From NCBI GenBank assembly GCA_022573715.1, contig JACZTL010000008.1, positions 31,184 through 95,183 on the forward strand: 64,000 nucleotides of DNA. The letters are read 5' to 3'. Positions 10,004 through 20,604 of the stretch are shown here, piece by piece. This stretch comes from Bacteroidota bacterium (lineage in GTDB: Bacteria > Bacteroidota > Ignavibacteria > Ignavibacteriales > Ignavibacteriaceae). How positions within the stretch are numbered: position 1 is the first letter of the stretch; the number at the start of each line of letters is the position of its first letter. The position numbers were made by a program, and so were the translations under genes. The notes under the pieces are model-generated. The model had not been told where the DNA came from, did no database searches, and worked only from the letters and a program-made list of their open reading frames with translations.

Positions 10004-11473
10004 TTGAATAAGAGAATTATCTCCGAAAAATTTCTGTGTGAAATTTGGGAGAAATATAATTTTACTGGTTGTTTAAAGACTTCTGACGGTATATCAATCG
10101 AAATATTATCAAAAGGAGAAAAGAACAAAGACTTAGACGGGCCTGATTATTTAGATGCTAAAATTAAAATAGACTACACAACTTTTAACGGCGATATTGA
10201 AATTGATACAGAGATAGAAAATTGGCAAAAGCACAATCACCATACAAATAAAAAATACAACAAAGTTATTCTGCATATTGTATATGCAAATAGTACAAAT
10301 CAAAAATTTGTAATCACTGAAAATAAAAGAGTAATTCCTTCTATTTCGATATCCGATTATATTAAGCCAAACATAAGACAAAGCTTTACGGATCAAATTA
10401 AATCCGATAGTACAAGTAAGTCTTATAATATCCCCTGTGTAGGGCTGAACAATGAAGTATCTGAAATTTTTAAAGAAGATTATCTACTAAGTTTAGGCAG
10501 CAATAGATTTAATTTTAAAAAGAAAAAATTATTTAACAGGCTTAAAGAGTTGTCCTATCTAAGCCAAAGAGAATTAAAAGAGCCAATCGTTAATTATGAT
10601 TTAGAATCAGAATTGGACAGGACAGAATTTAATTACAATGATTTTACAGATCCGGTTTTGTGGGAACAACTTCTTTATGAAAATATATTCACTGCTTTGG
10701 GCTATTCAAAAAATAAAGAAAATATGCATAAACTTGCTAAATCAGTGGAAATAAAATTACTTAAATCTATCAAAAACGATAATAATTTGGATCAAATATT
10801 AGAAGCAATTTTATTCAGCGTGAGTGGCTTATTGCCTGAAGTTAAAGAACTGCCTGATGAGGAAACATCCGTTTATACAAGACAACTTTGCGAGCATTGG
10901 AATAAATATTACGATTATGATTACGGTGAAAGACTACATCCTGCTTCTTGGAATTTTTTTAGAATGAGACCGCAAAACTTTCCGACAGTGCGAATAGCAG
11001 GCGGAGTAAAAATACTTAAAAAAATATTAGTGGGAAATTTAATACACGATTTAATAAAATTATTAGAAACTGAAAAGGATAATAAAAATCTACAAAAAAA
11101 ATTAAGAAATAATTTCATTGTTAAAGCAGAGGGATATTGGCGTGACCATTTTGTATTCGATCAGCCTGCAAAAACAAAATTAATATATTTGGTCGGACTC
11201 ACACGTGCAGATGAAATTATAATTAATATTGTTCTGCCATATCTTTCGTTATATTTTGAAATATTTAACAAAAGAGAAATACTAAACAGTGTACTAAATT
11301 TCTATTTGAATTATAAACAAACCGGAAACAATAAATTAGTTGAAGATGTTATGTCAGCACTAAATGTAAAATCTGATAGAAGTGTTATCTACCAGGGTAC
11401 ATTACAATTGTACTGGAATTACTGCAGTAAAAATAAATGCAACAATTGTGAAATTGGAAAGAAAGTATTTTAA
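10004..11473 (+). CDS. DUF2851 family protein
   Basis: The 489-residue protein shows the features I associate with DUF2851. These are an N-terminal GPDYLDAKI segment (about residues 45-55), a NGDIEI strand and a HNHHTNKKYN histidine cluster (about 75-87), and a C-terminal CxxNKCxxC cysteine group that may bind a metal. It starts with TTG ten bases after the previous gene. The function is unknown; homologues are common in Bacteroidota-type genomes. Confidence 0.82.
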   Translation: MNKRIISEKFLCEIWEKYNFTGCLKTSDGISIEILSKGEKNKDLDGPDYLDAKIKIDYTTFNGDIEIDTEIENWQKHNHHTNKKYNKVILHIVYANSTNQKFVITENKRVIPSISISDYIKPNIRQSFTDQIKSDSTSKSYNIPCVGLNNEVSEIFKEDYLLSLGSNRFNFKKKKLFNRLKELSYLSQRELKEPIVNYDLESELDRTEFNYNDFTDPVLWEQLLYENIFTALGYSKNKENMHKLAKSVEIKLLKSIKNDNNLDQILEAILFSVSGLLPEVKELPDEETSVYTRQLCEHWNKYYDYDYGERLHPASWNFFRMRPQNFPTVRIAGGVKILKKILVGNLIHDLIKLLETEKDNKNLQKKLRNNFIVKAEGYWRDHFVFDQPAKTKLIYLVGLTRADEIIINIVLPYLSLYFEIFNKREILNSVLNFYLNYKQTGNNKLVEDVMSALNVKSDRSVIYQGTLQLYWNYCSKNKCNNCEIGKKVF

Positions 11474-11478
11474 GAGTT

Positions 11479-12066
11479 CTAATTTTGGTTTGTTAATTTT
11501 TGGATATCGTCTCTAAGTTTAGCAGCTCTTTCATATTCTTCGGATTCAATTGCTTCTCTTAATTTTGTTTGGAGAGAAGCGATCTGAGCTTCTTTACTAT
11601 TAGCATTAAAAAATCCTTCACCGGGTAATTCATCTTCAGTATCTTTCCCTTGTTCCGTAGTTGGAAGGAATGCAGCTGCTTCCATTACATTTTCAACTAC
11701 AAAAATTGGTGCTTTTGTCCTGACAGCAATTGCAATCGCATCACTCGGTCTGCTGTCAATTTCATAAGTAAGTGCAGAAACTTCAAGTATTATTTTAGCA
11801 AAAAATGTATTCTCCCTTAATTCATCTATTATAACTTCTTTTACGGAACCACCCAAAGTATCAATAACTTGTTTTAGCAGATCGTGAGTAAGGGGGCGTG
11901 GTGGGTTGATCCCCTCTATCTCAAGTGCAATTGCTTGGGCTTCAAATGCTCCAATAATAATCGGTAATCTTCTTGAAGAATTCATTTCTTTCAAAAGTAT
12001 GGCATAAGCTCCACCAGTTGCGGGGCTTGAAGATAGCCCTAATATTTCACATTGAATTTTATTCAA
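11479..12066 (-). CDS. Bifunctional nuclease (DUF151) with C-terminal UVR motif
   Basis: Residues 1-135 form the DUF151/BFN domain, seen in LPIIIGAFEAQAIALEIEG and the SRPSDAIAIAVR signature. A linker with DELPGEGF leads to a C-terminal UVR helix pair, LREAIESEEYERAAKLRD. The UVR motif is the UvrB-UvrC contact element, so a role near DNA repair is plausible but not shown. It starts with TTG and lies 20 bases downstream of etfA on the same strand, probably in the etf operon. Confidence 0.9.
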   Translation of the reverse strand: MNKIQCEILGLSSSPATGGAYAILLKEMNSSRRLPIIIGAFEAQAIALEIEGINPPRPLTHDLLKQVIDTLGGSVKEVIIDELRENTFFAKIILEVSALTYEIDSRPSDAIAIAVRTKAPIFVVENVMEAAAFLPTTEQGKDTEDELPGEGFFNANSKEAQIASLQTKLREAIESEEYERAAKLRDDIQKLTNQN

Positions 12067-12086
12067 GTTAGTCTCTTTAACTTATT

Positions 12087-13049
12087 TTAATTTAATGATT
12101 TAATAGCTTCTGTTAACTTGGGTATTATTTCAAAAACATCACCAACGATTCCGTAATCAGCAATTCCGAAAATGGGAGCATCTTTATCTTTATTTATTGC
12201 AACAATATATTTTGCAGATGACATTCCGGCTAAATGCTGGATTGCTCCCGATATACCGCAAGCAATATAAAGTGATGGTGAAACTGTCTTACCGGTCTGT
12301 CCTACCTGTTCTCCGTGGGGTCTCCATCCTGCATCAACCACTGCTCGGGAAGCACCTACGGCTGCACCGAGTGCATCAGCGAGGTCTTCAATCAATTTAA
12401 AATCTTCAGGTGTTTTTAATCCTCTTCCGCCGGAAACAATTATATCCGCTTCTGCAACATCAAGTTTACCTTCGGCTTTTTTGAAATCAATAACCTTAGT
12501 GCTTGTGTCAGGTACATCAACATCTTTTGTTGTAATTTCTGCAGTAACACTTTCTTCAACAGGTTTGAAAACATTTGGTCTAATTGTAAAAAATTTAACA
12601 GCACTTTTCAACTTGGCATCCATTAAAGCTTTTCCGGCATAAATTGGTCTTGTAGCAATAACTTCACCAGATGAAACTTCTAATTTCACACAATCGATTA
12701 GACAGCCCGCATTTAATTTAACACTTACTCTCGGTGCCAAATCCTTACCGTAAGATGTATTTGCAACAATTAAATAATCAGCAGAAATTTCTTTTGCAAA
12801 TTCTGTCACGATAGCTGCATAAGCAGATGATGAATAATTTGCAAGTGAATCGTTTTTGAAGTGAGTAATATTGCCGACACCGTATTTGGCAACTTCATCT
12901 AAGTTTGATATTTCACTACCTATTGCAACTGCTTGCACATTTAGATTTAAATCCTTTGCCAGCTTTGCTGCAACAGAAGCAGTTTCGAAAGAAGATTTTT
13001 TTAATTTGCCTTCTCTTTGTTCTAAAATTACTAAAATTATATTACCCAT
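12087..13049 (-). CDS. etfA: Electron transfer flavoprotein, alpha subunit
   Basis: EtfA binds the FAD of the ETF heterodimer, which takes electrons from acyl-CoA and related dehydrogenases. The 320-residue protein has an N-terminal adenine-nucleotide-hydrolase-like domain and a C-terminal FAD domain. The FAD domain carries [19 protein letters not shown], and the signature [19 protein letters not shown]. It follows etfB by 11 bases. Confidence 0.96.
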   Translation of the reverse strand: MGNIILVILEQREGKLKKSSFETASVAAKLAKDLNLNVQAVAIGSEISNLDEVAKYGVGNITHFKNDSLANYSSSAYAAIVTEFAKEISADYLIVANTSYGKDLAPRVSVKLNAGCLIDCVKLEVSSGEVIATRPIYAGKALMDAKLKSAVKFFTIRPNVFKPVEESVTAEITTKDVDVPDTSTKVIDFKKAEGKLDVAEADIIVSGGRGLKTPEDFKLIEDLADALGAAVGASRAVVDAGWRPHGEQVGQTGKTVSPSLYIACGISGAIQHLAGMSSAKYIVAINKDKDAPIFGIADYGIVGDVFEIIPKLTEAIKSLN

Positions 13050-13060
13050 AAATAAATACC

Positions 13061-13813
13061 TTAAATAACTTTTGCTTCTTCTCTTAATAATCTAACTAAT
13101 TCATGTACTGCTGAACTATCTGTTCCTAAAATTCTTCCCGGGTTTTTAGCTGGTGGTTTTTTAAGTCCGATAACTTCGGTATTACTTTCGGTTTCCACTG
13201 CAGATTTTTCTTCAATTGTTTTTTTCTTTGCCGACATAATACCTTTAAGTGAAGCGTATCTTGGTTCATTAAGACCTTTTTGTGCAGTAATAATACAAGG
13301 TAATTGTGCAGCGACAACTTCTTTACCGCCTTCAATTTCTCTTTCGCAAGTAATATCTTGTCCGTCTAATTTAAAATCAACAACAACCGATATGCAAGAA
13401 TAATCTAGTATTGCAGATGTCATTTGACCAACAATCTGGTTATCAAAATCAACGGATTGTTTACCCATAAAAACAAGGTCACAACCCTGAGCTTTAATTT
13501 CTTCTGCAAGTGCTTTTGCAATTCCGAATGAATCTAATTGTGATTCGATTTTTAATAGAACACCGCTGTCAACGCCCATAGCAAGAGCTTTTTTTATTGT
13601 TTCTTTATTTTTATCGTTTCCAACACTAATGGCAATAACTTCAGAATCATCCCCCAAGGTTTCTTTTGTTGTTAGGGCTTCTTCTACCGCAAATTCATCG
13701 TAAGGGTTAATTATATATGTTACCCCAGCCGGATCAATTTCTTTTCCGTTATCAGCAATATTAATTTTTGTAGCAGTATCGGGAACGTGACTAATACAAA
13801 CTGCTATTTTCAT
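13061..13813 (-). CDS. etfB: Electron transfer flavoprotein, beta subunit
   Basis: This is the AMP-binding partner of EtfA. The 250-residue protein shows the family features KIAVCISHVPDTATK at the start, NPYDEFAVEEAL (about residues 36-47), the DLVFMGKQSVDFDNQIVGQM segment near residue 115, and LPCIITAQKGLNEPRY. It is the first gene of the minus-strand etfB-etfA-nuclease operon, which is divergent from clpS; the 147 bp gap holds both promoters. Confidence 0.96.
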   Translation of the reverse strand: MKIAVCISHVPDTATKINIADNGKEIDPAGVTYIINPYDEFAVEEALTTKETLGDDSEVIAISVGNDKNKETIKKALAMGVDSGVLLKIESQLDSFGIAKALAEEIKAQGCDLVFMGKQSVDFDNQIVGQMTSAILDYSCISVVVDFKLDGQDITCEREIEGGKEVVAAQLPCIITAQKGLNEPRYASLKGIMSAKKKTIEEKSAVETESNTEVIGLKKPPAKNPGRILGTDSSAVHELVRLLREEAKVI

Positions 13814-13960
13814 TTATCCTCCAAAAAATCTTTTATTTATTATAAAAATATATATATGTGTTTAAGTAAAATCAATTTTGTCATTATTATATTAAATTCT
13901 AATTAAAAATAATTGACGATTAGTACATCATCTTTTTTAATTTTTTATTAGATTACCATT

Positions 13961-14251
13961 ATGGAAGAAATGGAACCATATAAACCGTCATTAGAAATAG
14001 AAATTGACGAATCAACAACTACAACTTTTTTATCCAGCGTAATAGTTTATAATGATGACTGGCATACTTTTGACGAAGTAATTATTCAACTTATTAAAGC
14101 AACAAACTGTACATTTGAAAAAGCAAGAACACAGGCTTTTGAGATTCACGTTAAGGGTTTTAGTTTAGTTTTTCAAGGTAATATGAAGTCTTGTTTGAAA
14201 GTTTCTTCCATTCTGGAAGAAATTGCTTTGAGAACACAAATAACTACTTAA
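13961..14251 (+). CDS. clpS: ClpS-type adaptor of the Clp protease
   Basis: ClpS delivers N-degron substrates to ClpAP or ClpCP. The 96-residue protein has the diagnostic YNDDWHTFDEVI segment (about residues 31-42) and the following KATNCTFEKARTQAFEIH helix with the conserved histidine. The acidic N-terminal tail and length are normal. It lies alone between the etf operon and typA. Confidence 0.9.
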   Translation: MEEMEPYKPSLEIEIDESTTTTFLSSVIVYNDDWHTFDEVIIQLIKATNCTFEKARTQAFEIHVKGFSLVFQGNMKSCLKVSSILEEIALRTQITT

Positions 14252-14363
14252 AAAATAACTGTACAATATTTCATTTCAAATTTTGTATTACTTCTTTCAT
14301 TGTTAATCCAAGCACTTCTAAGTATATTTATATCTTGTATTTAAATAAGAACAAAGGACTAAA

Positions 14364-16196
14364 TTGAACAAGAATATTAGAAATATAGCAATTATTGCAC
14401 ACGTTGATCACGGTAAGACTACACTTGTAGATTATATGTTAAAACAAACGGGGGTTTTCAGAGACAATCAGAAAGTCCAAAAAAGAATAATGGATTCCAA
14501 CGATCTCGAGAGAGAAAGGGGGATAACAATCCTTGCAAAAAATTTGAGTGTTGTCTATGATGGAGTAAAAATTAATATCGTTGATACACCCGGACACGCC
14601 GACTTCGGCGGTGAAGTTGAAAGAACGCTTAGAATGGTAGACGGTGTTTTGCTATTAGTAGATGCAGCCGAAGGTCCGTTACCTCAGACAAAATTTGTGT
14701 TAAAAAAATCACTGGAACTAGGTTTAAAACCGATTGTATTGATAAATAAAATCGACAGAAAAGATGCCAGACCTGATGAAGTTTTGAATGAAATTTTCGA
14801 TCTTTTTGTATCACTTAATGCTTCCGACGAGCAGCTTGATTTCCCATATATTTGGGCTATCGCAAAGCAGGGAATTGCAAAGAAAGAATTAAATGACGAA
14901 AGTGAAAACCTTAATCCTTTATTTAAAACTATTTTAGATTATATACCGGTACCGACAGGGGATTTAAATGAACCGGTACAAATGTTAATATCTGCAATTG
15001 ATTATAATGATTACTTAGGTAGAATAGGAATCGGCAAAGTGCACAACGGAATTATTAAAGTAGGGAATCAAATTTCATTGATAAAAAGAACAGGTGAAAA
15101 ATTTACAGCAAAAATTTCAAAATTATATGAGTTTAAAGATTACCACAGGGTTGAAACTGAAAATTTGGAAGCCGGTGATATAGGTGGAATTGCGGGACTT
15201 GAAGACGTAAACATTGGAGATACAATTGCCGATCTGAATGATGCTAAAGCACTTCCATTTGTCGCAATTGATGAACCTACTTTAACTATGAATTTTATGG
15301 TTAACAACTCACCTTTTGCCGGGCTTGAAGGCAAATATGTTACTACAAGAAATATAAGCGAACGGCTTTCAAGAGAGTTAAAATCCGATGTAAGCTTAAA
15401 AGTAGAAATGACTGATTCTCCCGACACATTTAAAGTAAGCGGTAGAGGAGAACTTCATTTAGGAATACTAATAGAAAATATGAGGCGTGAAGGTTATGAA
15501 CTGCAGCTGACAAGACCTGAAGTAATAATGAAAAAGAAAGCAGATGTTCTTTGCGAACCCATTGAACACTTAATAATTGATGTACCTGAAAAGTATGTCG
15601 GGATAGTAATTGAAAAATTGGGCAAACGAAAAGCAGAAATGAGAAACATGGTTACTTTTAATGAAAATACCCGGGTAGAATTTTTAATACCTGCACGGGG
15701 ACTAATAGGTTACAGGGCAGAATTTATGACAGACACTAAAGGTACAGGAATTTTACACCATAACTTTGAATCTTATGAACCTTTCAAAGGTGAGTTGACT
15801 CAGAGACAGAGAGGTACAATTATATCAATGGAAAACGGGCTGGCTTCTGCTTATGCTATGTATAAACTGCAGGAAAGAGTTGTCTTTTTTATAGAACCAG
15901 GAACTGAAGTTTATGAAGGAATGGTTGTTGGTGAAAATACAAGGGACAATGATATGAGAGTTAATGTAACTAAAACAAAACAACTTACAAATATGAGGGC
16001 ATCGGGTGCCGATGAAGCAATAAGATTGGAACCGGCAAAAATACTTACACTTGAACAAGCAATTGAATGGATAACCGATGATGAGTATGTTGAAGTGACT
16101 CCAAAAAATATTAGGATAAGAAAAAGATATTTAACCGAAATGGATAAAAAAAATGCTAAACTTGCCGAACGTAAAAAAGTAAGTCAGCTTGTTTAG
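14364..16196 (+). CDS. typA: Ribosome-associated GTPase TypA/BipA
   Basis: TypA is a translation-factor GTPase that binds the 70S ribosome and helps assembly under stress. The 610-residue protein has the G1 loop [11 protein letters not shown]2 region RERGIT, G3 [11 protein letters not shown] and G4 NKIDR. These are followed by the EF-G-like domains and the BipA-specific C-terminal domain with [10 protein letters not shown] and [12 protein letters not shown]. The TTG start at 14364 gives the expected N-terminus. Confidence 0.96.
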   Translation: MNKNIRNIAIIAHVDHGKTTLVDYMLKQTGVFRDNQKVQKRIMDSNDLERERGITILAKNLSVVYDGVKINIVDTPGHADFGGEVERTLRMVDGVLLLVDAAEGPLPQTKFVLKKSLELGLKPIVLINKIDRKDARPDEVLNEIFDLFVSLNASDEQLDFPYIWAIAKQGIAKKELNDESENLNPLFKTILDYIPVPTGDLNEPVQMLISAIDYNDYLGRIGIGKVHNGIIKVGNQISLIKRTGEKFTAKISKLYEFKDYHRVETENLEAGDIGGIAGLEDVNIGDTIADLNDAKALPFVAIDEPTLTMNFMVNNSPFAGLEGKYVTTRNISERLSRELKSDVSLKVEMTDSPDTFKVSGRGELHLGILIENMRREGYELQLTRPEVIMKKKADVLCEPIEHLIIDVPEKYVGIVIEKLGKRKAEMRNMVTFNENTRVEFLIPARGLIGYRAEFMTDTKGTGILHHNFESYEPFKGELTQRQRGTIISMENGLASAYAMYKLQERVVFFIEPGTEVYEGMVVGENTRDNDMRVNVTKTKQLTNMRASGADEAIRLEPAKILTLEQAIEWITDDEYVEVTPKNIRIRKRYLTEMDKKNAKLAERKKVSQLV

Positions 16197-16236
16197 TTAA
16201 TGAAATAATTTTGAATTATTTATTATAGAAAAAAAA

Positions 16237-17700
16237 ATGTCAGGAGTATTAAACGGTTTAGAACCCATAATTTTGTGGGAAAGATTTTCTGAAATAGCTA
16301 ATATCCCAAGACCTTCCAAAAAGGAGGGAAAAATTAGAGAACATTTGAGAAATCTTTTAAACGGTTTGAATATAAATTTTAAAGAAGATAAAGTTGGTAA
16401 CATTGTTGCAAACGTACCCGCAACACCTGGTTATGAGAATGCCCCAATTGTTATATTACAGGGTCACGTTGATATGGTTTGTGAGAAAAATAATGAAATA
16501 GACCACGATTTTGAAAATGACCCCATTAAACTAATTAGAGACGGGGATTGGTTATCTGCTGACGGGACAACATTAGGAAGCGATAACGGTGTTGGAGTTG
16601 CAGCCGCTTTAGCTTTAATTACTGATCCTAATGCTGTTCATGGACCATTAGAAATATTGATGACAATTGATGAAGAGACAGGACTTACAGGTGCGAGCAA
16701 TTTAGAGTCGGGTTTTTTTTCAGGAAGGACTTTAATAAATCTTGATTCAGAAGAGGATGGTGCTTTTTATGTTGGTTGTTCCGGCGGTGTAGATACAGTA
16801 GCCGAATTTGATATTGACTGGGCGAGTAATCGGGAAAGTAATAAAAACTATAAATTAGTTGTTACCGGATTAAAGGGCGGACATTCAGGCTTGGACATAC
16901 ATACCGACAGGGGAAATGCGATAAAAATTCTAAGCAGGTCATTAAATGCTCTCGCCGGTACGGGTTATTCTCTCGCAGTACTTGAAGGCGGAAATTTAAG
17001 GAATGCAATTCCACGCGAAGCAGAAGCAATAATTTCAATAGACCCTTCAAATGAAAAAAACGCAATACAGATAGTGGAAAATTTTCAAGAGGATGTTTTT
17101 AATGAATACGAAACTTCCGACGGCGGATTAAAAATAACTTTGCAAGCATCTGATATCAATGTAGAAAAAGTTTTTACAAGTGATTTTAGAAATAAAATTA
17201 TTAATACTTTGCTAGCTCTTCCACACGGTGTAATTGCAATGAGTCATGATATTCCGGATTTGGTCGAAACATCAACAAACGTTGCAACAATTCACACAGA
17301 AGGTGATTTATTAAAATTAGGTACAAGTCAAAGAAGTTCTATTAACAGTGCTATACAATATATTGCAAACAATGTAAGAGCAATATTCAGCTTAGCTGGT
17401 GCCAGGGTAGAAACAAATGACGGTTACCCGGGGTGGAAACCTAATCTTGATTCCTCAATATTAAGAACATCAAAAGAAGTTTTTAAGGAAATATTTAATA
17501 AAGAACCTGCAATAAAAGCTATTCACGCCGGTTTGGAATGCGGTATTTTGGAAGCGAAGAATCCTGGACTAGATATGGTTTCATTCGGACCGACAATTGA
17601 AGGAGCACACTCACCGGATGAAAGAGTAAATATCAAAACTGTCGAAAAGTTTTATGATTTGCTGAAAGGGATTCTTAAAAGAGTAGCTGAAAATAATTAA
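16237..17700 (+). CDS. pepD: Aminoacyl-histidine dipeptidase (M20C peptidase)
   Basis: This cytosolic zinc dipeptidase cleaves a broad set of dipeptides including Xaa-His. The 487-residue protein has the metal-site histidine in LQGHVDMV, the bridging aspartate in LGSDNGVG, the catalytic glutamates in DEETGLTG, the DSEED motif, and a C-terminal IEGAHSPDERV histidine. Length and domain order, including the inserted dimerisation lid, are typical. It follows typA by 40 bases on the same strand. Confidence 0.93.
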   Translation: MSGVLNGLEPIILWERFSEIANIPRPSKKEGKIREHLRNLLNGLNINFKEDKVGNIVANVPATPGYENAPIVILQGHVDMVCEKNNEIDHDFENDPIKLIRDGDWLSADGTTLGSDNGVGVAAALALITDPNAVHGPLEILMTIDEETGLTGASNLESGFFSGRTLINLDSEEDGAFYVGCSGGVDTVAEFDIDWASNRESNKNYKLVVTGLKGGHSGLDIHTDRGNAIKILSRSLNALAGTGYSLAVLEGGNLRNAIPREAEAIISIDPSNEKNAIQIVENFQEDVFNEYETSDGGLKITLQASDINVEKVFTSDFRNKIINTLLALPHGVIAMSHDIPDLVETSTNVATIHTEGDLLKLGTSQRSSINSAIQYIANNVRAIFSLAGARVETNDGYPGWKPNLDSSILRTSKEVFKEIFNKEPAIKAIHAGLECGILEAKNPGLDMVSFGPTIEGAHSPDERVNIKTVEKFYDLLKGILKRVAENN

Positions 17701-17766
17701 GTAAAATCAATCAAAAAAAAACTTCCGAGTTTTTTATAAACTATGAGGTTCCTCTTTATCTAACAA

Positions 17767-19029
17767 TTAATATATAAATAACGAATCTCCGTACACATAT
17801 TCATAAGGCAAAGTATCAGCTAATCTTTGTGTTGCCCAAAAGCCATATGATTTAATGCCAAAGGTCTCATAATAACGTCCTAATTTATCAATAATTACCG
17901 AATCTTTTTCAAGTTTTATCCACGATATTTTATTGTCGTTGTCTTCTGGAAATTTTTCTTTATTAGGGTTTTGATATTGTACTTCGAAATAATTTTCAAA
18001 TTTTAAATACATTTCATTCGAATTTTTTGTAGGCTTGATGTATTGATTTGTATTAACATAAAAGATTATCGGTTTTATACCAAACCTTGGTTCAAGCCAT
18101 GATCTATATAAAACTTCAAATCCATTTTTTTCTACAAAATTATAATCCAAATATTCCGGATTATAGCCATTATCAGTTTTAATGGAATTATTGATTTCAT
18201 TTTCTGGGGGGCTTAATTTTTTACCTGTTATACTATAGTTTTTGCAAATCGCATGTAGGAAATGCCTTAAAGAACCATTATATACTTTTTGTCTGTTAAA
18301 TTTCCAAAGCTCTAAAGTATCAGGATTTGATGTTTTTAATAGACTAAATTTTGGGAATCCGGAGTATTTAACGTAATCCTCATATAACTCAAAGTGGATT
18401 AAATCATATTCAATTTTATACCCTAATGCTTTATTAATTATTATCAAGGGTTTCTGTGAATTAGCAAAAAGCAAATCATCCGCATTCCAATTAAAATCAA
18501 GGTCTAAAGGATTGACGATAAAAGTATTCTGTGCAAAATAGGAAGTGCCGATAAATGATTCCTTAAAAATTTCCAAGTTTTTTTCCCACTCGATTTGTCC
18601 CTCTGCTGTAACTCTAATAGTTGAGAACTGATATACACTAGGTTTTAATTCAATATCAAAATTATATTTCCTTTCTTCTTTAATCGCGATCTTAATATTA
18701 TAAGTTTCGTAACTAATATGGGAAATAACTAAAGTATATCTGCCGGAAGGAATATCTTTAATTGAATAATCACCGTTATCATCGGTTGAACTTCCTAACA
18801 TTGTGTATGCTAAATAAACATTTGCATTTTTTACAGGTTTATTATTTTCTTTGCTTGTAATTTTACCGACAATATAACTGTTATTTATTTGGGAGTAACT
18901 GACTTTATATATATTTAAAAAAAAGAAAATCAGAATAATTAATTTTAGGAAATATTTACAATTTACGGAGAAGTCTAATTTAATAAAGATTTTGTGTAAG
19001 CTACTCTTATGTAATAAATGTAGGCCCAT
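17767..19029 (-). CDS. Exported protein with carboxypeptidase-regulatory-like domain
   Basis: After a hydrophobic segment at residues 28-45, probably the signal peptide, residues 50-135 form a CarboxypepD_reg-like fold. Its features are IVGKITSKENNKPVKNANVYL, the SSTDDNGDYSIKDIP loop and a YTLVISHISY strand. The remaining 280 residues resemble no family I can name. The basic 27-residue N-terminal extension is long for a signal peptide, so the true start may be an internal non-ATG codon. Such proteins are typical of the Bacteroidota envelope. Confidence 0.8.
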   Translation of the reverse strand: MGLHLLHKSSLHKIFIKLDFSVNCKYFLKLIILIFFFLNIYKVSYSQINNSYIVGKITSKENNKPVKNANVYLAYTMLGSSTDDNGDYSIKDIPSGRYTLVISHISYETYNIKIAIKEERKYNFDIELKPSVYQFSTIRVTAEGQIEWEKNLEIFKESFIGTSYFAQNTFIVNPLDLDFNWNADDLLFANSQKPLIIINKALGYKIEYDLIHFELYEDYVKYSGFPKFSLLKTSNPDTLELWKFNRQKVYNGSLRHFLHAICKNYSITGKKLSPPENEINNSIKTDNGYNPEYLDYNFVEKNGFEVLYRSWLEPRFGIKPIIFYVNTNQYIKPTKNSNEMYLKFENYFEVQYQNPNKEKFPEDNDNKISWIKLEKDSVIIDKLGRYYETFGIKSYGFWATQRLADTLPYEYVYGDSLFIY

Positions 19030-19043
19030 TTTTTATAATATGC

Positions 19044-19063
19044 AACCATGTTCACACATGGTT
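19044..19063. repeat. Perfect 7-bp inverted repeat upstream of the exported protein
   Basis: AACCATG and CATGGTT face each other across a six-base spacer, 15 to 34 bases upstream of the ATG at 19029 on the minus strand. The position could serve an operator or an mRNA hairpin over the ribosome site. There is no T run for a terminator. Only the symmetry is seen; a function is a guess. Confidence 0.4.
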
Positions 19064-19424
19064 ACTAATCCTCAAAATAAACTTATCGGCTTTTTCTATT
19101 AAAAAATAATTTACTGTTGTACTTATTCTTTTTGAATAATCCTTTATAAGTTAACTTTTTTTACAAATAATAAAAATGATAAATTATTTCACACATATTT
19201 AAGAGGGAAGATGTAACACTATTTTTGCAGTGAAATCAGTTGGAAATATAAATAATATTATCCACGGTTTACAGTGAAATTAAATACAGTTGTTGCCGGT
19301 ATTAATCCAATCTCCCCTACCAGAAATTGATGTATTTATATTAAAAAAAATTTTCTGCATCCACAAAAATTTAAAAGCTTGTATTTGTAGATTTAGTGCA
19401 GCCGTTTTCGATTATTAAAAATTA
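19064..19424. other. Noncoding stretch
   Basis: I find no gene, RNA or clear repeat between the upstream side of the exported-protein gene and the DUF2892 relic. It is AT-rich with scattered stops in all frames. Confidence 0.5.
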
Positions 19425-19640
19425 TTAATCTTTGAACCCTATTTTTTTCCAGAACATTAGTCCGGGACATTTACCTGTAACAGCGGTAAAAACCAAAAGA
19501 ATAACAGGTACATAAAGAAACCAGTGTACGATATTAAAACCTGTTAACTAAATACCTATTGAAAAGATAACTGCGAAAGTTAAAGAAAGCATTCTTTGAG
19601 CAGTCGTAATAATTTTCCTTTTATGAATAATGTAATCAAT
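19425..19640 (-). pseudogene. Relic of a DUF2892 / YgaP-like small membrane protein
   Basis: The minus strand reads HKRKIITTAQRMLSLTFAVIFSIGI, then an in-frame TAG, then LTGFNIVHWFLYVPVILLVF, TAVTGKCPG, LMFWKKIGFKD and a stop. Two hydrophobic helices followed by TGKCPG match the small DUF2892 (YgaP-like) family. No good start codon precedes the first helix. The single internal stop makes it a relic unless TAG is read through. Confidence 0.6.
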
Positions 19641-19670
19641 TGAAATTAATAAATAATTTATTATAAATCA

Positions 19671-20414
19671 CTAATACTTTTCTTTGTTCTTCACATAAAT
19701 TAATTTAAATCGTCCCTTAGGACTTTCACGTTGTTCAATTTCAAATTTTTTAATTGATTTGATCAACGGGGTTAACTTTTGGAAGCCATAGTTTCTGGAA
19801 TCAAAATTTGGTTGTTTTTTCTGTAAAAGATTTCCAACATCCCCAAGAAAAGCCCAACCATCATCATCTGCCAAATCCGTAATGGTAGACGAAATCAGTT
19901 TAATCACTTTTGGTGTAATTTTATCGATATTGTCTTTTGATGGGGACTTGCTCTTTGAAAATTCCGATTCACTTTCCTCAGGTTGGCTTTTAAGAATTTC
20001 AATATAAATGAATTTATCACAAGCAACGATAAATGGTTCCGGTGTTTTTTTCTCGCCAATTCCAAATACTTTCATCCCGGCTTCTCTAAGCCTTGTGGCC
20101 AAACGAGTAAAATCACTGTCGCTTGAAACCAGGCAAAAACCATTGACTTTTTCTGAATATAGAATATCCATCGCATCAATGATCATTGCGGAATCCGTCG
20201 AATTTTTTCCTTTTGTATATCCATATTGTTGAATTGGTGTTAAAGCGTTTTCAAGGAGGATATTCTTCCACTTTGAAAGATGAGGTTTGGTCCAATCGCC
20301 ATAAATTCTTTTTATTGTTGGATTACCATACTTAGCTATTTCTTCCATCATCTCTTTTACATAAGCAGATGGTATATTATCTCCGTCTATTAATACTGCG
20401 AGTTTTAAATCCAT
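19671..20414 (-). CDS. NYN-domain RNase-like protein with OST-HTH/LOTUS domain
   Basis: Residues 1-145 form a NYN (PIN-like) nuclease domain with the acidic site residues in AVLIDGDNIP, KNSTDSAMIIDAMD and SSDSDFTRLATRLREAG. Residues about 165-240 form an OST-HTH/LOTUS domain (LADDDGWAFLGDVGNLL, then FDSRNYGFQKLTPL). The LabA-like NYN plus LOTUS combination is known in bacteria and is thought to act on RNA. The 247-residue length is normal. The gene stands alone. Confidence 0.9.
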   Translation of the reverse strand: MDLKLAVLIDGDNIPSAYVKEMMEEIAKYGNPTIKRIYGDWTKPHLSKWKNILLENALTPIQQYGYTKGKNSTDSAMIIDAMDILYSEKVNGFCLVSSDSDFTRLATRLREAGMKVFGIGEKKTPEPFIVACDKFIYIEILKSQPEESESEFSKSKSPSKDNIDKITPKVIKLISSTITDLADDDGWAFLGDVGNLLQKKQPNFDSRNYGFQKLTPLIKSIKKFEIEQRESPKGRFKLIYVKNKEKY

Positions 20415-20554
20415 AAAATTTACCTAACATTCTGTTTTATTTAATATAACCAAAAACAATTAAAATACGCTGAAAATAATTTATTAAGGCTGTCAAGATA
20501 CAACCCTGGTACTCAAAAAAAGTAAATTAATGCTGCTTTAGTCGACTTTATAAA

Positions 20555-20592
20555 AAAAAGTCACCGACTTCAAACCAGTGGCTTTTTTATTT
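20555..20592 (-). terminator. Hairpin terminator behind the NmrA-like gene
   Basis: A six-pair stem (AGTCAC with GTGGCT, one T-G wobble on the plus strand) is flanked by A and T runs on both sides. It sits just past the stop of the minus-strand NmrA-like gene, so it likely ends that transcript; the flanking runs would let it work in both directions. Confidence 0.6.
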
Positions 20593-20604
20593 TTCAGGCA
20601 TCTT

